Positions 1 to 5,653 of a stretch of 14,458 nucleotides of DNA are shown here, one piece after another. A program made the position numbers and the translations under genes. Numbering within the stretch: the stretch's first letter is position 1; each line of letters opens with the position of its first letter. The notes under the pieces were generated by a model, which saw only the letters and a program-made list of their open reading frames with translations, did not search any database and was not told the origin of the DNA. Location: contig JAFUQL010000037.1 of NCBI GenBank assembly GCA_017472375.1, positions 1 through 14,458 on the forward strand. Direction: 5' to 3'. The stretch comes from Oscillospiraceae bacterium. GTDB taxonomy: Bacteria; Bacillota; Clostridia; Oscillospirales; Ruminococcaceae.

Positions 1-259
1 CCCGACTTGCGGTGCCCGGCTTATGCAGCGCGTCCTTATGTCCGCCTGCCGGGGCGGCTCCCAGGCAAACAGGAACCTTCCCGTCACGGTACCCTTTCCC
101 GGCCACAGGTCGGGGCTTCCCCCTCCGGGGGCCGGTGGCAGAGAAAGGCAGACCGTCGGCAGCACGGCAGATTTTGGGCACCGCAAGCCGAACGCTGTCG
201 AGACCGCGCTGTGGGGCAGCGGCAAACCGAACACGCGCATCTCACACCCCCAAAAGCAA
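1..259. other. Non-coding stretch with long inverted repeat, possible structured RNA
   Basis: No open frame here looks like a protein: those present are arginine- and proline-rich, lack ribosome binding sites and overlap one another. What can be seen is a perfect 12-bp inverted repeat, 6-17 (cttgcggtgccc) against 176-187, that could extend to 3-4/189-190 past one mismatch. Shorter complementary pairs are nested inside it: 86-90/152-156, 93-98/143-148, 99-104/130-135, and a G4/C4 tip near 112-122. A rod-like folded RNA of about 185 nt is possible on either strand. The plus strand is slightly favoured because the T-run of the terminator at 260-317 faces that way. It could equally be the leader of a minus-strand gene beyond the left edge. 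I do not recognise a known RNA family. The gene to which this stretch belongs is outside the window. Confidence 0.35.
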
Positions 260-317
260 AAGACCGCACCGCCGGGCACTGAATGAGCTGCCCCGCCGGT
301 GCGGTCTTGTTTTTTTC
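260..317 (+). terminator. Strong hairpin terminator, probably bidirectional
   Basis: Twelve base pairs form between 260-271 (aagaccgcaccg) and 297-308, continued after one mismatch by 273-276/292-295. The plus-strand side is followed by a T-rich tract (309-316), a good intrinsic terminator for rightward transcription. On the minus strand the stem is followed by TTTTGCTTTT, so it can also end the permease transcript whose stop codon lies about 57 nt upstream. A weaker hairpin (322-326/335-339) followed by five Ts at 348-352 lies just beyond and could act as a second plus-strand terminator. Confidence 0.75.
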
Positions 318-365
318 GCCGGGCGGCTGTTCTCCCGCCGCGCGGTCTTTTTCATGCGCACACGC

Positions 366-1259
366 TCACCGCAGCAAGGCGATGGCCACCACCATCAGCA
401 CCACGCCCAGCACACCGCCGCCGGTGAGGCTCTCGTGGTACACCACCACTCCCGCCAGGGTGGCCACGATGGGCTCAGCGGTGGCCAGCAGGGAGGCCCG
501 GGAGGGCTCCAGCACGGTCAGGGCGTCGGTGTACAGCAAAAAGGGCAGCGTGGTGGAGCACAGCCCCAGCAGCACCCCCACCCCGATGGCCTCGGGCTGG
601 GCGGCCATCACCGCGGCGATCTCCCAGGGGCGGCAGATGGGCAGCGCGCCCGCCAGCGCCAGCAGAAACGTCCAGGTGGTGACCGTATAGGGCTTGTAGC
701 GGCGCAGCGCCACGTTGCTGAAAATGGTGTACAGCGCATAGCCGAAGCCGCTGCCCAGCCCCGCCAGCAGACCCAGCGGGGTGATGGTCAGCCCGCCGTC
801 CGCCAGGCCGGACACCAGCGCGCAGCCCAGAAAGCTCAGCCCCACCGCCAGCACCTTGCGCCGGGTGATCCGGTGGCGGAACAGCACCGCACTGAGCAGG
901 GTGACGATGCCGGGCGCGGTGTACAGCAGGATGGACGCCACCGAAAGCCCGGTCAGCTCGATGGCCATGAAGCTGCACACGTTGAAGAACAGCACGCTGG
1001 CGATGCCGGTGCCCAAAAACATCCACAGGTCCCGCAGGCGGATGCGCAGGGCGGCGGGGTCCCGCACCAGCAGCAGCCCCACCATGAACAGCGAGGTGAC
1101 AAAGGCCCGCACCCCGGCGATCTGCACCGGGGTCAGCCCCGCCGCCGCCAGCCGCCGGGTGAACAGCCCGATGATGCCCCAGCCCACCCCGGCCAGCAGC
1201 ACCTGCGCCACGGCGCGGCCCGTATTCGGTTTTGTGGTCTGCCTGGTTGTGGTGTTCAT
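366..1259 (-). CDS. EamA/DMT-family permease (10-TM metabolite transporter)
   Basis: Predicted inner-membrane carrier of the drug/metabolite transporter superfamily, 297 aa, the usual family length. The sequence shows ten hydrophobic segments in two tandem EamA halves, about residues 17-150 and 162-296. The end of the second half carries the family pattern AEPIVATLAG...YHESLTG...G at about 261-283. A short polar N-terminus (MNTTTRQTTK) precedes the first helix. The ATG at 1257-1259 has an AGGAGAGG site about 7 nt upstream, which supports this start. The gene lies 82 nt downstream of the acetyltransferase gene on the same strand, so the two are probably co-transcribed and end at the hairpin at 260-308. 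DMT proteins export or import amino acids, nucleotide sugars or other small metabolites. The substrate cannot be read from sequence, and there is no neighbouring pathway gene to suggest one. Confidence 0.92.
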   Translation of the reverse strand: MNTTTRQTTKPNTGRAVAQVLLAGVGWGIIGLFTRRLAAAGLTPVQIAGVRAFVTSLFMVGLLLVRDPAALRIRLRDLWMFLGTGIASVLFFNVCSFMAIELTGLSVASILLYTAPGIVTLLSAVLFRHRITRRKVLAVGLSFLGCALVSGLADGGLTITPLGLLAGLGSGFGYALYTIFSNVALRRYKPYTVTTWTFLLALAGALPICRPWEIAAVMAAQPEAIGVGVLLGLCSTTLPFLLYTDALTVLEPSRASLLATAEPIVATLAGVVVYHESLTGGGVLGVVLMVVAIALLR

Positions 1260-1319
1260 GGTGTCCTCTCCTGTTTGCAGGGCGCTCTGCCCGGGTCACC
1301 CCCGTCCGCAGGCCCAATT

Positions 1320-1343
1320 TCTGTATATTTTCATCTGTATATT
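1320..1343. repeat. Tandem 10-bp AT-rich direct repeat between two genes
   Basis: The decamer tctgtatatt occurs at 1320-1329 and again at 1334-1343, a 14-bp period. It forms an AT-rich island in very GC-rich DNA. The second copy overlaps the stop codon of the acetyltransferase gene (1342-1344). Read on the minus strand, each copy gives TATACA, which could act as a -10 for the permease gene about 60 nt downstream. No good -35 sits at the right spacing, so a promoter here is only a possibility. A regulator binding site on one face of the helix is less likely because 14 bp is not one turn. Confidence 0.4.
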
Positions 1344-1890
1344 ACAAATTGTAAATCCAATTTCCGTCTTTTTGGCGTTCCGGGTCCCCTTCCAGCCGAT
1401 AGGCCGGGTGCATCAGGCCGGTGGGCGGATAGAACTCCTCCCCGGTGCAGACGAAGCCCAGCCTGGCCAGCACCCGGCGCGAGCCCTCGTTGCGGGGGTT
1501 GTGCCCGGCGAACAGCGCCTGCGCCCCCAGCGTCCCGAAGGCGTAGCCGATCACTGCCCGGGCCAGCTCCACCGCATACCCCTGCCGCCAGAACTCCGGC
1601 CGCAGATGAAAGCCCAGTTCGTACTCGCCCTCGCAGCGGGGACGCAGGCCGCAGCAGCCGATCAGCTCACCTGCCGCCGTGAACACCGGCCAATACTGCA
1701 CCCCGTGTTCCCGCCGGCCCGCCAGTTCCAGCTCCAGCCGTGCGGCAATCTCCTCCGGCGTGAACCGCCCGGAGGCACAGATGTACCGGGTCACCCGCTC
1801 ATCGCCCCACAAAAGAGCCGCCAGCGGGGCGTCCTCCGGCTGCCAGTGCCCGAACACCGCCCGCTCCGTGCGCAGAAAATACGTCCTCAT
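1342..1890 (-). CDS. GNAT-family N-acetyltransferase (RimJ/RimL-like, Acetyltransf_3)
   Basis: Cytosolic enzyme expected to move an acetyl group from acetyl-CoA to an amino group, 182 aa, normal for the family. The N-terminal LRTERAVFGHWQPED resembles the LxTERLxLRxxxxxD opening of RimJ/RimL-type GNATs. The central strand ELGFHLRPEFWRQGYAVELA (91-110) holds the acetyl-CoA pyrophosphate-binding loop in its R-Q-G-Y-A form at 102-106. It is followed by NPRNEGSRRVLARLGF (131-146), the usual Asn-x-x-N-x-x-S-x-x-x-x-x-x-x-G-F signature. The start at 1890 has GAGGAGG with an 8-nt spacer and a promoter just upstream (1920-1948). The substrate is unknown: ribosomal protein N-termini, an antibiotic and a small amine are all possible in this family. 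The permease gene follows on the same strand and may share its transcript. Confidence 0.9.
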   Translation of the reverse strand: MRTYFLRTERAVFGHWQPEDAPLAALLWGDERVTRYICASGRFTPEEIAARLELELAGRREHGVQYWPVFTAAGELIGCCGLRPRCEGEYELGFHLRPEFWRQGYAVELARAVIGYAFGTLGAQALFAGHNPRNEGSRRVLARLGFVCTGEEFYPPTGLMHPAYRLEGDPERQKDGNWIYNL

Positions 1891-1919
1891 CCGCCCGGCC
1901 TCCTCTCACATTCCGCCCC

Positions 1920-1948
1920 ATTATAGCACAGCCCTGCCCCCGATGCAA
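1920..1948 (-). promoter_or_regulatory. Sigma-A-type promoter for the acetyltransferase (and probably permease) gene
   Basis: On the minus strand, TTGCAT (1948-1943) and a perfect TATAAT (1925-1920) are separated by exactly 17 nt. Transcription would begin near 1913, about 23 nt before the start codon at 1890, leaving just enough room for the GAGGAGG site. The -10 box is consensus; the -35 keeps only the TTG. Confidence 0.65.
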
Positions 1949-1976
1949 AGCGCCGCCCGTGATCCCCCCAGGGGCT

Positions 1977-2004
1977 GGTACAACCGCCCCAAACCCTTTA
2001 TAAT
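1977..2004 (+). promoter_or_regulatory. Sigma-A-type promoter for the hydroxyacid dehydrogenase gene
   Basis: A perfect TATAAT lies at 1999-2004, with a weak -35 (GGTACA at 1977-1982, 16-nt spacing). The expected transcript start near 2011 leaves a leader of about 55 nt to the ATG at 2066. It is arranged back-to-back with the minus-strand promoter at 1920-1948; about 50 bp separate the two -10 boxes' outer ends from one another's -35 boxes, leaving little room for an operator between them. Confidence 0.6.
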
Positions 2005-2065
2005 AAAAGCATCGAGACCGCCGGCGGCGCCGCCGCCCCGACCATACACAAGAGAGGTATCACCT

Positions 2066-3019
2066 ATGAACATCGTACTGCTGGAAGGGCTCGGCGTGCC
2101 CGAGTCCACCATTGAGGAGCTGGCCGCGCCCCTGCGCGCCGCCGGCCACACCTTCACCGCATGGCTGGACGGCGTGCGGGACACCGCCACCCTCATCGAC
2201 CGCGCCAAAGACGCCGACATCCTGATGGTGGCCAACGGCAAGCTGCCCGCCGAGGTGGTGGAGGCCGCCGACCGCCTGAAGCTGATCAGCGTGGCCTTCA
2301 CCGGCGTGGACCACATCCCCATGGAGACCTGCGCCGCCCGGGGCGTGATGGTCTGCAACTGCGCAGGCTACTCCACCCAGGCGGTGGCCGAGCTGGTGTT
2401 CGGCCTGGCGCTGGGCCTGGCCCGGCGCATCCCCGCCTGCGACGGCCGCGCCCGCACCGAGGGCACCAAGGCCGGCCTCATCGGCTTTGAGCTGGCCGGC
2501 AAGACCTTCGGCATCGTGGGCACCGGCGCCATCGGCCTGCGCACCGCCAAACTGGCCCAGGCCTTCGGCTGCAAGGTCATCGCCTACAGCCGCACCCAGC
2601 GCGAGGAGGCCAAGGCCCTGGGCATCGAGTACAAGCCCCTGGCCGATGTGATGGCCGAGAGCGACATCGTCAGCCTGCATGTGCCCGCCACCGCCGCCAC
2701 CAAGGGGCTCATCAGCGCTGAGATGATCGCCCACATGAAGCCCACCGCCCTGCTCATCAACACCGCCCGCGGCCCGGTGGTGGACAGCGCCGCCCTGGCC
2801 TCCGCCCTGCACGAGGGCCGCATCGCCGGTGCGGGCATCGACGTGTTCGAGATGGAGCCCCCCATCCCCGCCGACCACCCCCTGTGCGGCGCCCCCAACA
2901 CCCTGCTCACCCCCCATGTGGCCTTCGCCACCGACGAGAGCATGGTGCTGCGCGCCGGCATGGTGTTCGACAACGTGAGCCTGTTCCTGGCCGGCACCCC
3001 CCGCAACATCATGCACTGA
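2066..3019 (+). CDS. D-isomer-specific 2-hydroxyacid dehydrogenase
   Basis: Reversible NAD(P)H-dependent reduction of a 2-oxoacid to a D-2-hydroxyacid, cytosolic, 317 aa as usual for the family. The N-terminal substrate domain (about 1-100, with the last helix at 285-317) flanks the Rossmann domain (about 101-284). Visible are GTGAIG at 152-157, the NTARG loop with catalytic Arg235, Glu264 in FEMEP and His284 in TPHVAF, so the catalytic triad is intact. After the second Rossmann strand the sequence is AYSRTQRE, without the acidic residue that favours NAD; Ser-Arg at this place is compatible with NADP(H) use, but this is inference. The ATG at 2066 is chosen over an in-frame upstream extension because it has AGAGAGG 8 nt before it and begins at the family's usual N-terminus. 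Relatives include phosphoglycerate, glycerate/hydroxypyruvate, glyoxylate and D-lactate dehydrogenases; the exact substrate is not resolved. It is transcribed alone and followed closely by a terminator. Confidence 0.93.
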   Translation: MNIVLLEGLGVPESTIEELAAPLRAAGHTFTAWLDGVRDTATLIDRAKDADILMVANGKLPAEVVEAADRLKLISVAFTGVDHIPMETCAARGVMVCNCAGYSTQAVAELVFGLALGLARRIPACDGRARTEGTKAGLIGFELAGKTFGIVGTGAIGLRTAKLAQAFGCKVIAYSRTQREEAKALGIEYKPLADVMAESDIVSLHVPATAATKGLISAEMIAHMKPTALLINTARGPVVDSAALASALHEGRIAGAGIDVFEMEPPIPADHPLCGAPNTLLTPHVAFATDESMVLRAGMVFDNVSLFLAGTPRNIMH

Positions 3020-3025
3020 TCCCCT

Positions 3026-3066
3026 GCCCCTGCCTCGGTGCGATCGCGCTGCAGCAGGGGCTTTTT
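3026..3066 (+). terminator. Intrinsic terminator of the hydroxyacid dehydrogenase gene
   Basis: A perfect 8-bp stem pairs gcccctgc (3026-3033) with gcaggggc (3054-3061) and is followed by TTTTT (3062-3066). It begins 6 nt after the stop codon. The 20-nt loop contains the palindrome gcgatcgc, which could add an inner hairpin. Confidence 0.75.
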
Positions 3067-3157
3067 ATGCAAATCGCGCAACTTCCATCCATGCAGCGGG
3101 GACAATTGGTCAATTGGGAGAACCTTCCAAAAAACGGCGGGAATGCGATCTTCCTTC

Positions 3158-3187
3158 TTGCCGCCGGCCACAGCGCTGTGCTATAAT
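3158..3187 (+). promoter_or_regulatory. Extended -10 promoter of the pyrophosphatase gene
   Basis: TATAAT at 3182-3187 is preceded by TG at 3179-3180, forming the extended -10 element TGnTATAAT. A partial -35, TTGCCG, lies at 3158-3163 with an 18-nt spacer. Transcription should start near 3194, giving a leader of about 157 nt before the ATG at 3351. Confidence 0.7.
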
Positions 3188-3193
3188 GACTGC

Positions 3194-3350
3194 AAAGCAA
3201 GCCCCGCCGCCCGCACGGCCCCATACCGGCAGGCGGCCCCACCGGGCGCAGACCACAAAACACCCAGCCGTCCCCGCCGCTTCCTGTGCCGCTGCGGGGT
3301 CTGTATCTTTTGGTGCGGCCCCTGCCGCGCCGCGAAATGAGGGAACCTGC
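3194..3350 (+). promoter_or_regulatory. Long, potentially structured 5' leader of the pyrophosphatase gene
   Basis: No reading frame of note occurs here. Complementary segments nest inside one another: 3227-3243 pairs with 3312-3327 (15 base pairs with one bulged C and one C-C mismatch). Inside it 3249-3254 (cagacc) pairs with 3298-3303 (ggtctg), and inside that 3274-3277 pairs with 3294-3297. The outer helix ends about 23 nt before the start codon, leaving the GAGGG ribosome binding site free. There is no terminator-like T-run after the helix. I do not see the conserved core of the manganese riboswitch (yybP-ykoY) or of another family I know. High GC content makes chance pairing easier, so the fold is a proposal. 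Confidence 0.4.
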
Positions 3351-5015
3351 ATGAAACAGAACCCGACCGACAAGCGCAAGGTCATGGTCATCGGCCACCG
3401 CAACCCGGACACCGACTCCATCTGCTCGGCCATCGCCTACGCCAACCTGAAAAACCTGACCACCACCGGCCCTGTGTATGTGCCCTGCCGCGCCGGCGAG
3501 CCCAACCAGGAGATCGCCTATGTGCTGAACCGCTTCGGCCTGGAGCCGCCCCGCCGCTGCCTGGATGTGAGCCCCCAGGTGCAGGACATCGACGTCCGTA
3601 TGGTGGATTCGGTGGACGGCGAGACCACCATGCGCCACGCGTGGGAGATCATGCGTGACATTGACGCCAGCACCCTTTCGGTCACCGACAAAGAAGGCCA
3701 TCTCACCGGCATCATCTCCCTGACCGACGTGGCCACCGCCAACATGGACGTGGAGGGCACCGGCGTTCTGGCCGAGGCCAACACCTCCTACGACCAGATC
3801 GCCCGCACCCTGAACGGCACCGTCCTGATCGGCGACGGCAGCGTTCGCATGGACAAGGGCAAGATCGTCATCGGTGCATCCAGCCCCGAATCCCTGGAGA
3901 GCATCGTCCAGGAGGGCGACATCGTCATCCTGGCCAACCGCTACGAGACCCAGTTCTGCGCCATCGAGCTGGGCGCGGCCTGCCTGGTGCTGTGCCTGGA
4001 TGCCCCGGTGTCCCGCACCATCGCCAAGCTGGCCGCCGACCGGGGCTGCACCATCATCAGCACCCCCTGCAACACCTACGAGGTGGCCCGCCTGATCAAC
4101 CAGAGCGCGCCCCTGCGCCACTACATGGTGCGCGACAACCTGCTGACCTTCAGCCTGACCACCCCCATCGAGGAGGTGCAGAAGGTCATGGGTAAGGTGC
4201 GCCACCAGTACTTCCCGGTGCTGGACGCCAAGGGCCGCTACTACGGCATGATCAGCCGCCGCAACCTGCTGAATCTGCGCCGCAAGCAGCTGATCCTGGT
4301 GGACCACAACGAAAAGACCCAGGCCGTGGATGGCTTCGAGCAGGCCGAGATCCTGGAGATCATCGACCACCACCGCCTGGGCAACCTGGAGACCAGCGGC
4401 CCGGTGTACTTCCGCAACCAGCCGGTGGGCTGCACCGCTACCATCGTGTACCAGATGTACACCGAGCAGGGGGTGGAGATCGCCCCCAACATCGCGGGCA
4501 TCCTGTGCAGCGCGATCCTGTCCGACACGCTGATGTTCCGCAGCCCCACCTGCACCCCCATGGACGAGGGCGCGGCCCGGGCGCTGGCCCGCATCGCCGG
4601 CGTGGAGGTGGAGCAGCTGGCCGCCGAGATGTTCGAGGCCGGCGAAAATGTGGACGGCCGCACCGAGGTGGAGGTCTTCCAGCAGGACTTCAAGGTGTTC
4701 ACCAACGGCGACCTGCACTTCGGCGTGGGCCAGGGCAGCTACGTCAGCGACAAAAACCGCGACAAGGCCAAGGCGCTGCTGGGTCCCTTCCTGCCTGAGG
4801 CCATGCACAGCGAGCACGTCCAGATGATGTTCTACATGTTCACCAGCGTGCTGGACGAGAGCACCGACGTGCTGTTCTACGGCAAGGGCGCCGAGGAGCT
4901 GATCACCAGCGCCTTCGGGGTGAAGGCCGAGAACGGCATGGTCACCCTGCCCGGCGTCATCAGCCGCAAAAAGCAGTTCATCCCCGCGCTGCTCAACCGC
5001 CTGCAGCAGGGCTGA
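3351..5015 (+). CDS. Manganese-dependent inorganic pyrophosphatase with CBS and DRTGG domains (family II, DHH superfamily)
   Basis: Hydrolyses pyrophosphate to two phosphates in the cytosol, pulling forward nucleic acid, protein and coenzyme synthesis. Length 554 aa, matching the long regulated subfamily rather than the 310-aa short one. Domain order: DHH part 1 with metal ligands in GHRNPDTDS (His16, Asp20, Asp22); CBS repeat about 82-130; DRTGG-like insert about 145-250; second CBS repeat about 256-312; DHH core resumed with VDHN (Asp318) and the DHH motif at 339-341; SDTLMFRSPT (Asp392); DHHA2 domain to the end with SRKKQF (538-543), the substrate-binding Arg-Lys region. All metal and phosphate residues expected for activity appear present. 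In characterised relatives the CBS pair binds adenine nucleotides, with AMP or ADP inhibiting and ATP or diadenosine polyphosphates activating. The ATG at 3351 has a GAGGG site; an in-frame upstream extension is Pro/Ala-rich and lies within the leader, so it is not coding. Monocistronic. Confidence 0.93.
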   Translation: MKQNPTDKRKVMVIGHRNPDTDSICSAIAYANLKNLTTTGPVYVPCRAGEPNQEIAYVLNRFGLEPPRRCLDVSPQVQDIDVRMVDSVDGETTMRHAWEIMRDIDASTLSVTDKEGHLTGIISLTDVATANMDVEGTGVLAEANTSYDQIARTLNGTVLIGDGSVRMDKGKIVIGASSPESLESIVQEGDIVILANRYETQFCAIELGAACLVLCLDAPVSRTIAKLAADRGCTIISTPCNTYEVARLINQSAPLRHYMVRDNLLTFSLTTPIEEVQKVMGKVRHQYFPVLDAKGRYYGMISRRNLLNLRRKQLILVDHNEKTQAVDGFEQAEILEIIDHHRLGNLETSGPVYFRNQPVGCTATIVYQMYTEQGVEIAPNIAGILCSAILSDTLMFRSPTCTPMDEGAARALARIAGVEVEQLAAEMFEAGENVDGRTEVEVFQQDFKVFTNGDLHFGVGQGSYVSDKNRDKAKALLGPFLPEAMHSEHVQMMFYMFTSVLDESTDVLFYGKGAEELITSAFGVKAENGMVTLPGVISRKKQFIPALLNRLQQG

Positions 5016-5041
5016 GCCCGCCGCACCTCCCATATAAAATG

Positions 5042-5091
5042 ACCCCCGCCCGTCCGGGCAGCCGCAAGGCATCCGGACGGGCGGGGGTTTT
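5042..5091 (+). terminator. Intrinsic terminator of the pyrophosphatase gene
   Basis: A 16-bp perfect stem pairs 5042-5057 (acccccgcccgtccgg) with 5073-5088. A small inner hairpin, gcc-gcaa-ggc, lies in the loop and a TTTT tract covers 5088-5091. It starts 27 nt after the stop codon. On the opposite strand the stem is followed by CATTTTAT, so weak leftward termination is also possible, which would back up the ribosomal-cluster terminator. Confidence 0.88.
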
Positions 5092-5188
5092 GTGCTTTTC
5101 AGGCGTGCATTCGGCAGAGGGCTTTGTGTCCTCCCGCAGCGCCGGACGGAAACTCAGCCGGCAGCATCGCCGCGCCAGCCCCCCGCAC
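5092..5188. other. Spacer between convergent terminators
   Basis: About 100 nt of GC-rich sequence lie between the two facing terminators. I see no gene, promoter or repeat in it. Confidence 0.6.
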
Positions 5189-5233
5189 AAAAAAAGCAGC
5201 CCCCGCCCATCCTTTCGGAGGGCAGGGGCTGCT
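5189..5233 (-). terminator. Intrinsic terminator of the ribosomal protein cluster
   Basis: Read on the minus strand, AGCAGCCCC(T)GCCC (5233-5220) pairs with 5208-5195: 13 pairs with one mismatch, capped by TCC/GGA around a GAAA loop. It is followed by seven Ts (5195-5189). It lies about 55 nt after the rplQ stop codon and ends the whole leftward cluster. Confidence 0.9.
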
Positions 5234-5288
5234 GTCAAATCACGCATCCGCCGGTTGGCGGTATGAGACTTGCCTCAAAAAGCAGGAA

Positions 5289-5630
5289 TTACACCAGCTC
5301 GATGATGGCCATCTCAGCAGCGTCGCCGCGGCGAACGCCGGTCTTGATGATGCGAGTGTAGCCGCCATTGCGGTCAGCATACTTGGGGCCGATCTCGTCG
5401 ATGACCTTCTTCGCAACGGTCTCTTTGGTGATGTAGGCAAACACCTGACGCTTGGAATGCAGATCGTCCTTCTTACCCAGGGTGACCATCTTCTCGGCCA
5501 TGGAACGAACTTCCTTGGCGCGGGTGACGGTGGTCTCGATCTTGCCATTCTCAAACAGGTAGGTAACCATGGCGCGCAGCATCGCTCTGCGGCTGTCGCT
5601 GGTTCTGCCGAGCTTTCTAGTACCGGGCAT
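5289..5630 (-). CDS. rplQ: 50S ribosomal protein L17
   Basis: Large-subunit protein that sits near the peptide exit tunnel. At 113 aa it matches the short bacterial form. The N-terminus MPGTRKLGRTSDSRRAMLRAMVTYLF is the L17 hallmark, followed by IETTVTRAKEVR (about 31-42). The C-terminal part ends GGYTRIIKTGVRRGDAAEMAIIELV in reverse order of the usual R-x-GD-x-A-x-M-A-x-I-E-L signature. It is the last gene of the cluster, 23 nt after rpoA, as in most bacteria. Confidence 0.98.
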   Translation of the reverse strand: MPGTRKLGRTSDSRRAMLRAMVTYLFENGKIETTVTRAKEVRSMAEKMVTLGKKDDLHSKRQVFAYITKETVAKKVIDEIGPKYADRNGGYTRIIKTGVRRGDAAEMAIIELV

Positions 5631-5653
5631 CCCGTTTCACTCCTTTGCTGTAA

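Noticed and set aside
1..60. RNase P RNA or SRP RNA fragment (CCCGGCTTAT; GCGGTGCCC)
   Set aside because: The ACAGAA that precedes CGGCTTA in RNase P RNA is absent, and the GGTCCGGAAGGAAGCAGC core of SRP RNA is not in the window. The matches are short and probably chance.
1..250. Cobalamin riboswitch on the minus strand
   Set aside because: Scattered resemblances exist (GGTGCC, GGGAAGG, a CCTGGGAGCC segment), but the AATAGGGAA block, the GGTGAAAATCC block and an intact GCCAGGAGACC box are missing.
12..1682. 556-codon plus-strand open frame opposite the permease and acetyltransferase genes
   Set aside because: It is Gln/His/Gly/Arg-rich low-complexity sequence antisense to two recognisable proteins, with no binding site for ribosomes at its start.
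3194..3350. Manganese riboswitch (yybP-ykoY) before the pyrophosphatase gene
   Set aside because: It would fit the gene's metal need, but I cannot find the conserved GGGGAGUA-type core; only a short GCAGACC resembles one part.
3009..5072. Very long minus-strand open frame opposite the pyrophosphatase gene
   Set aside because: It mirrors the codons of a well-identified gene with strong G/C third positions, is rich in Gly, Ala, His and Val, has no recognisable domain and no ribosome binding site. It arises because GC-rich codons rarely give stop codons on the other strand.
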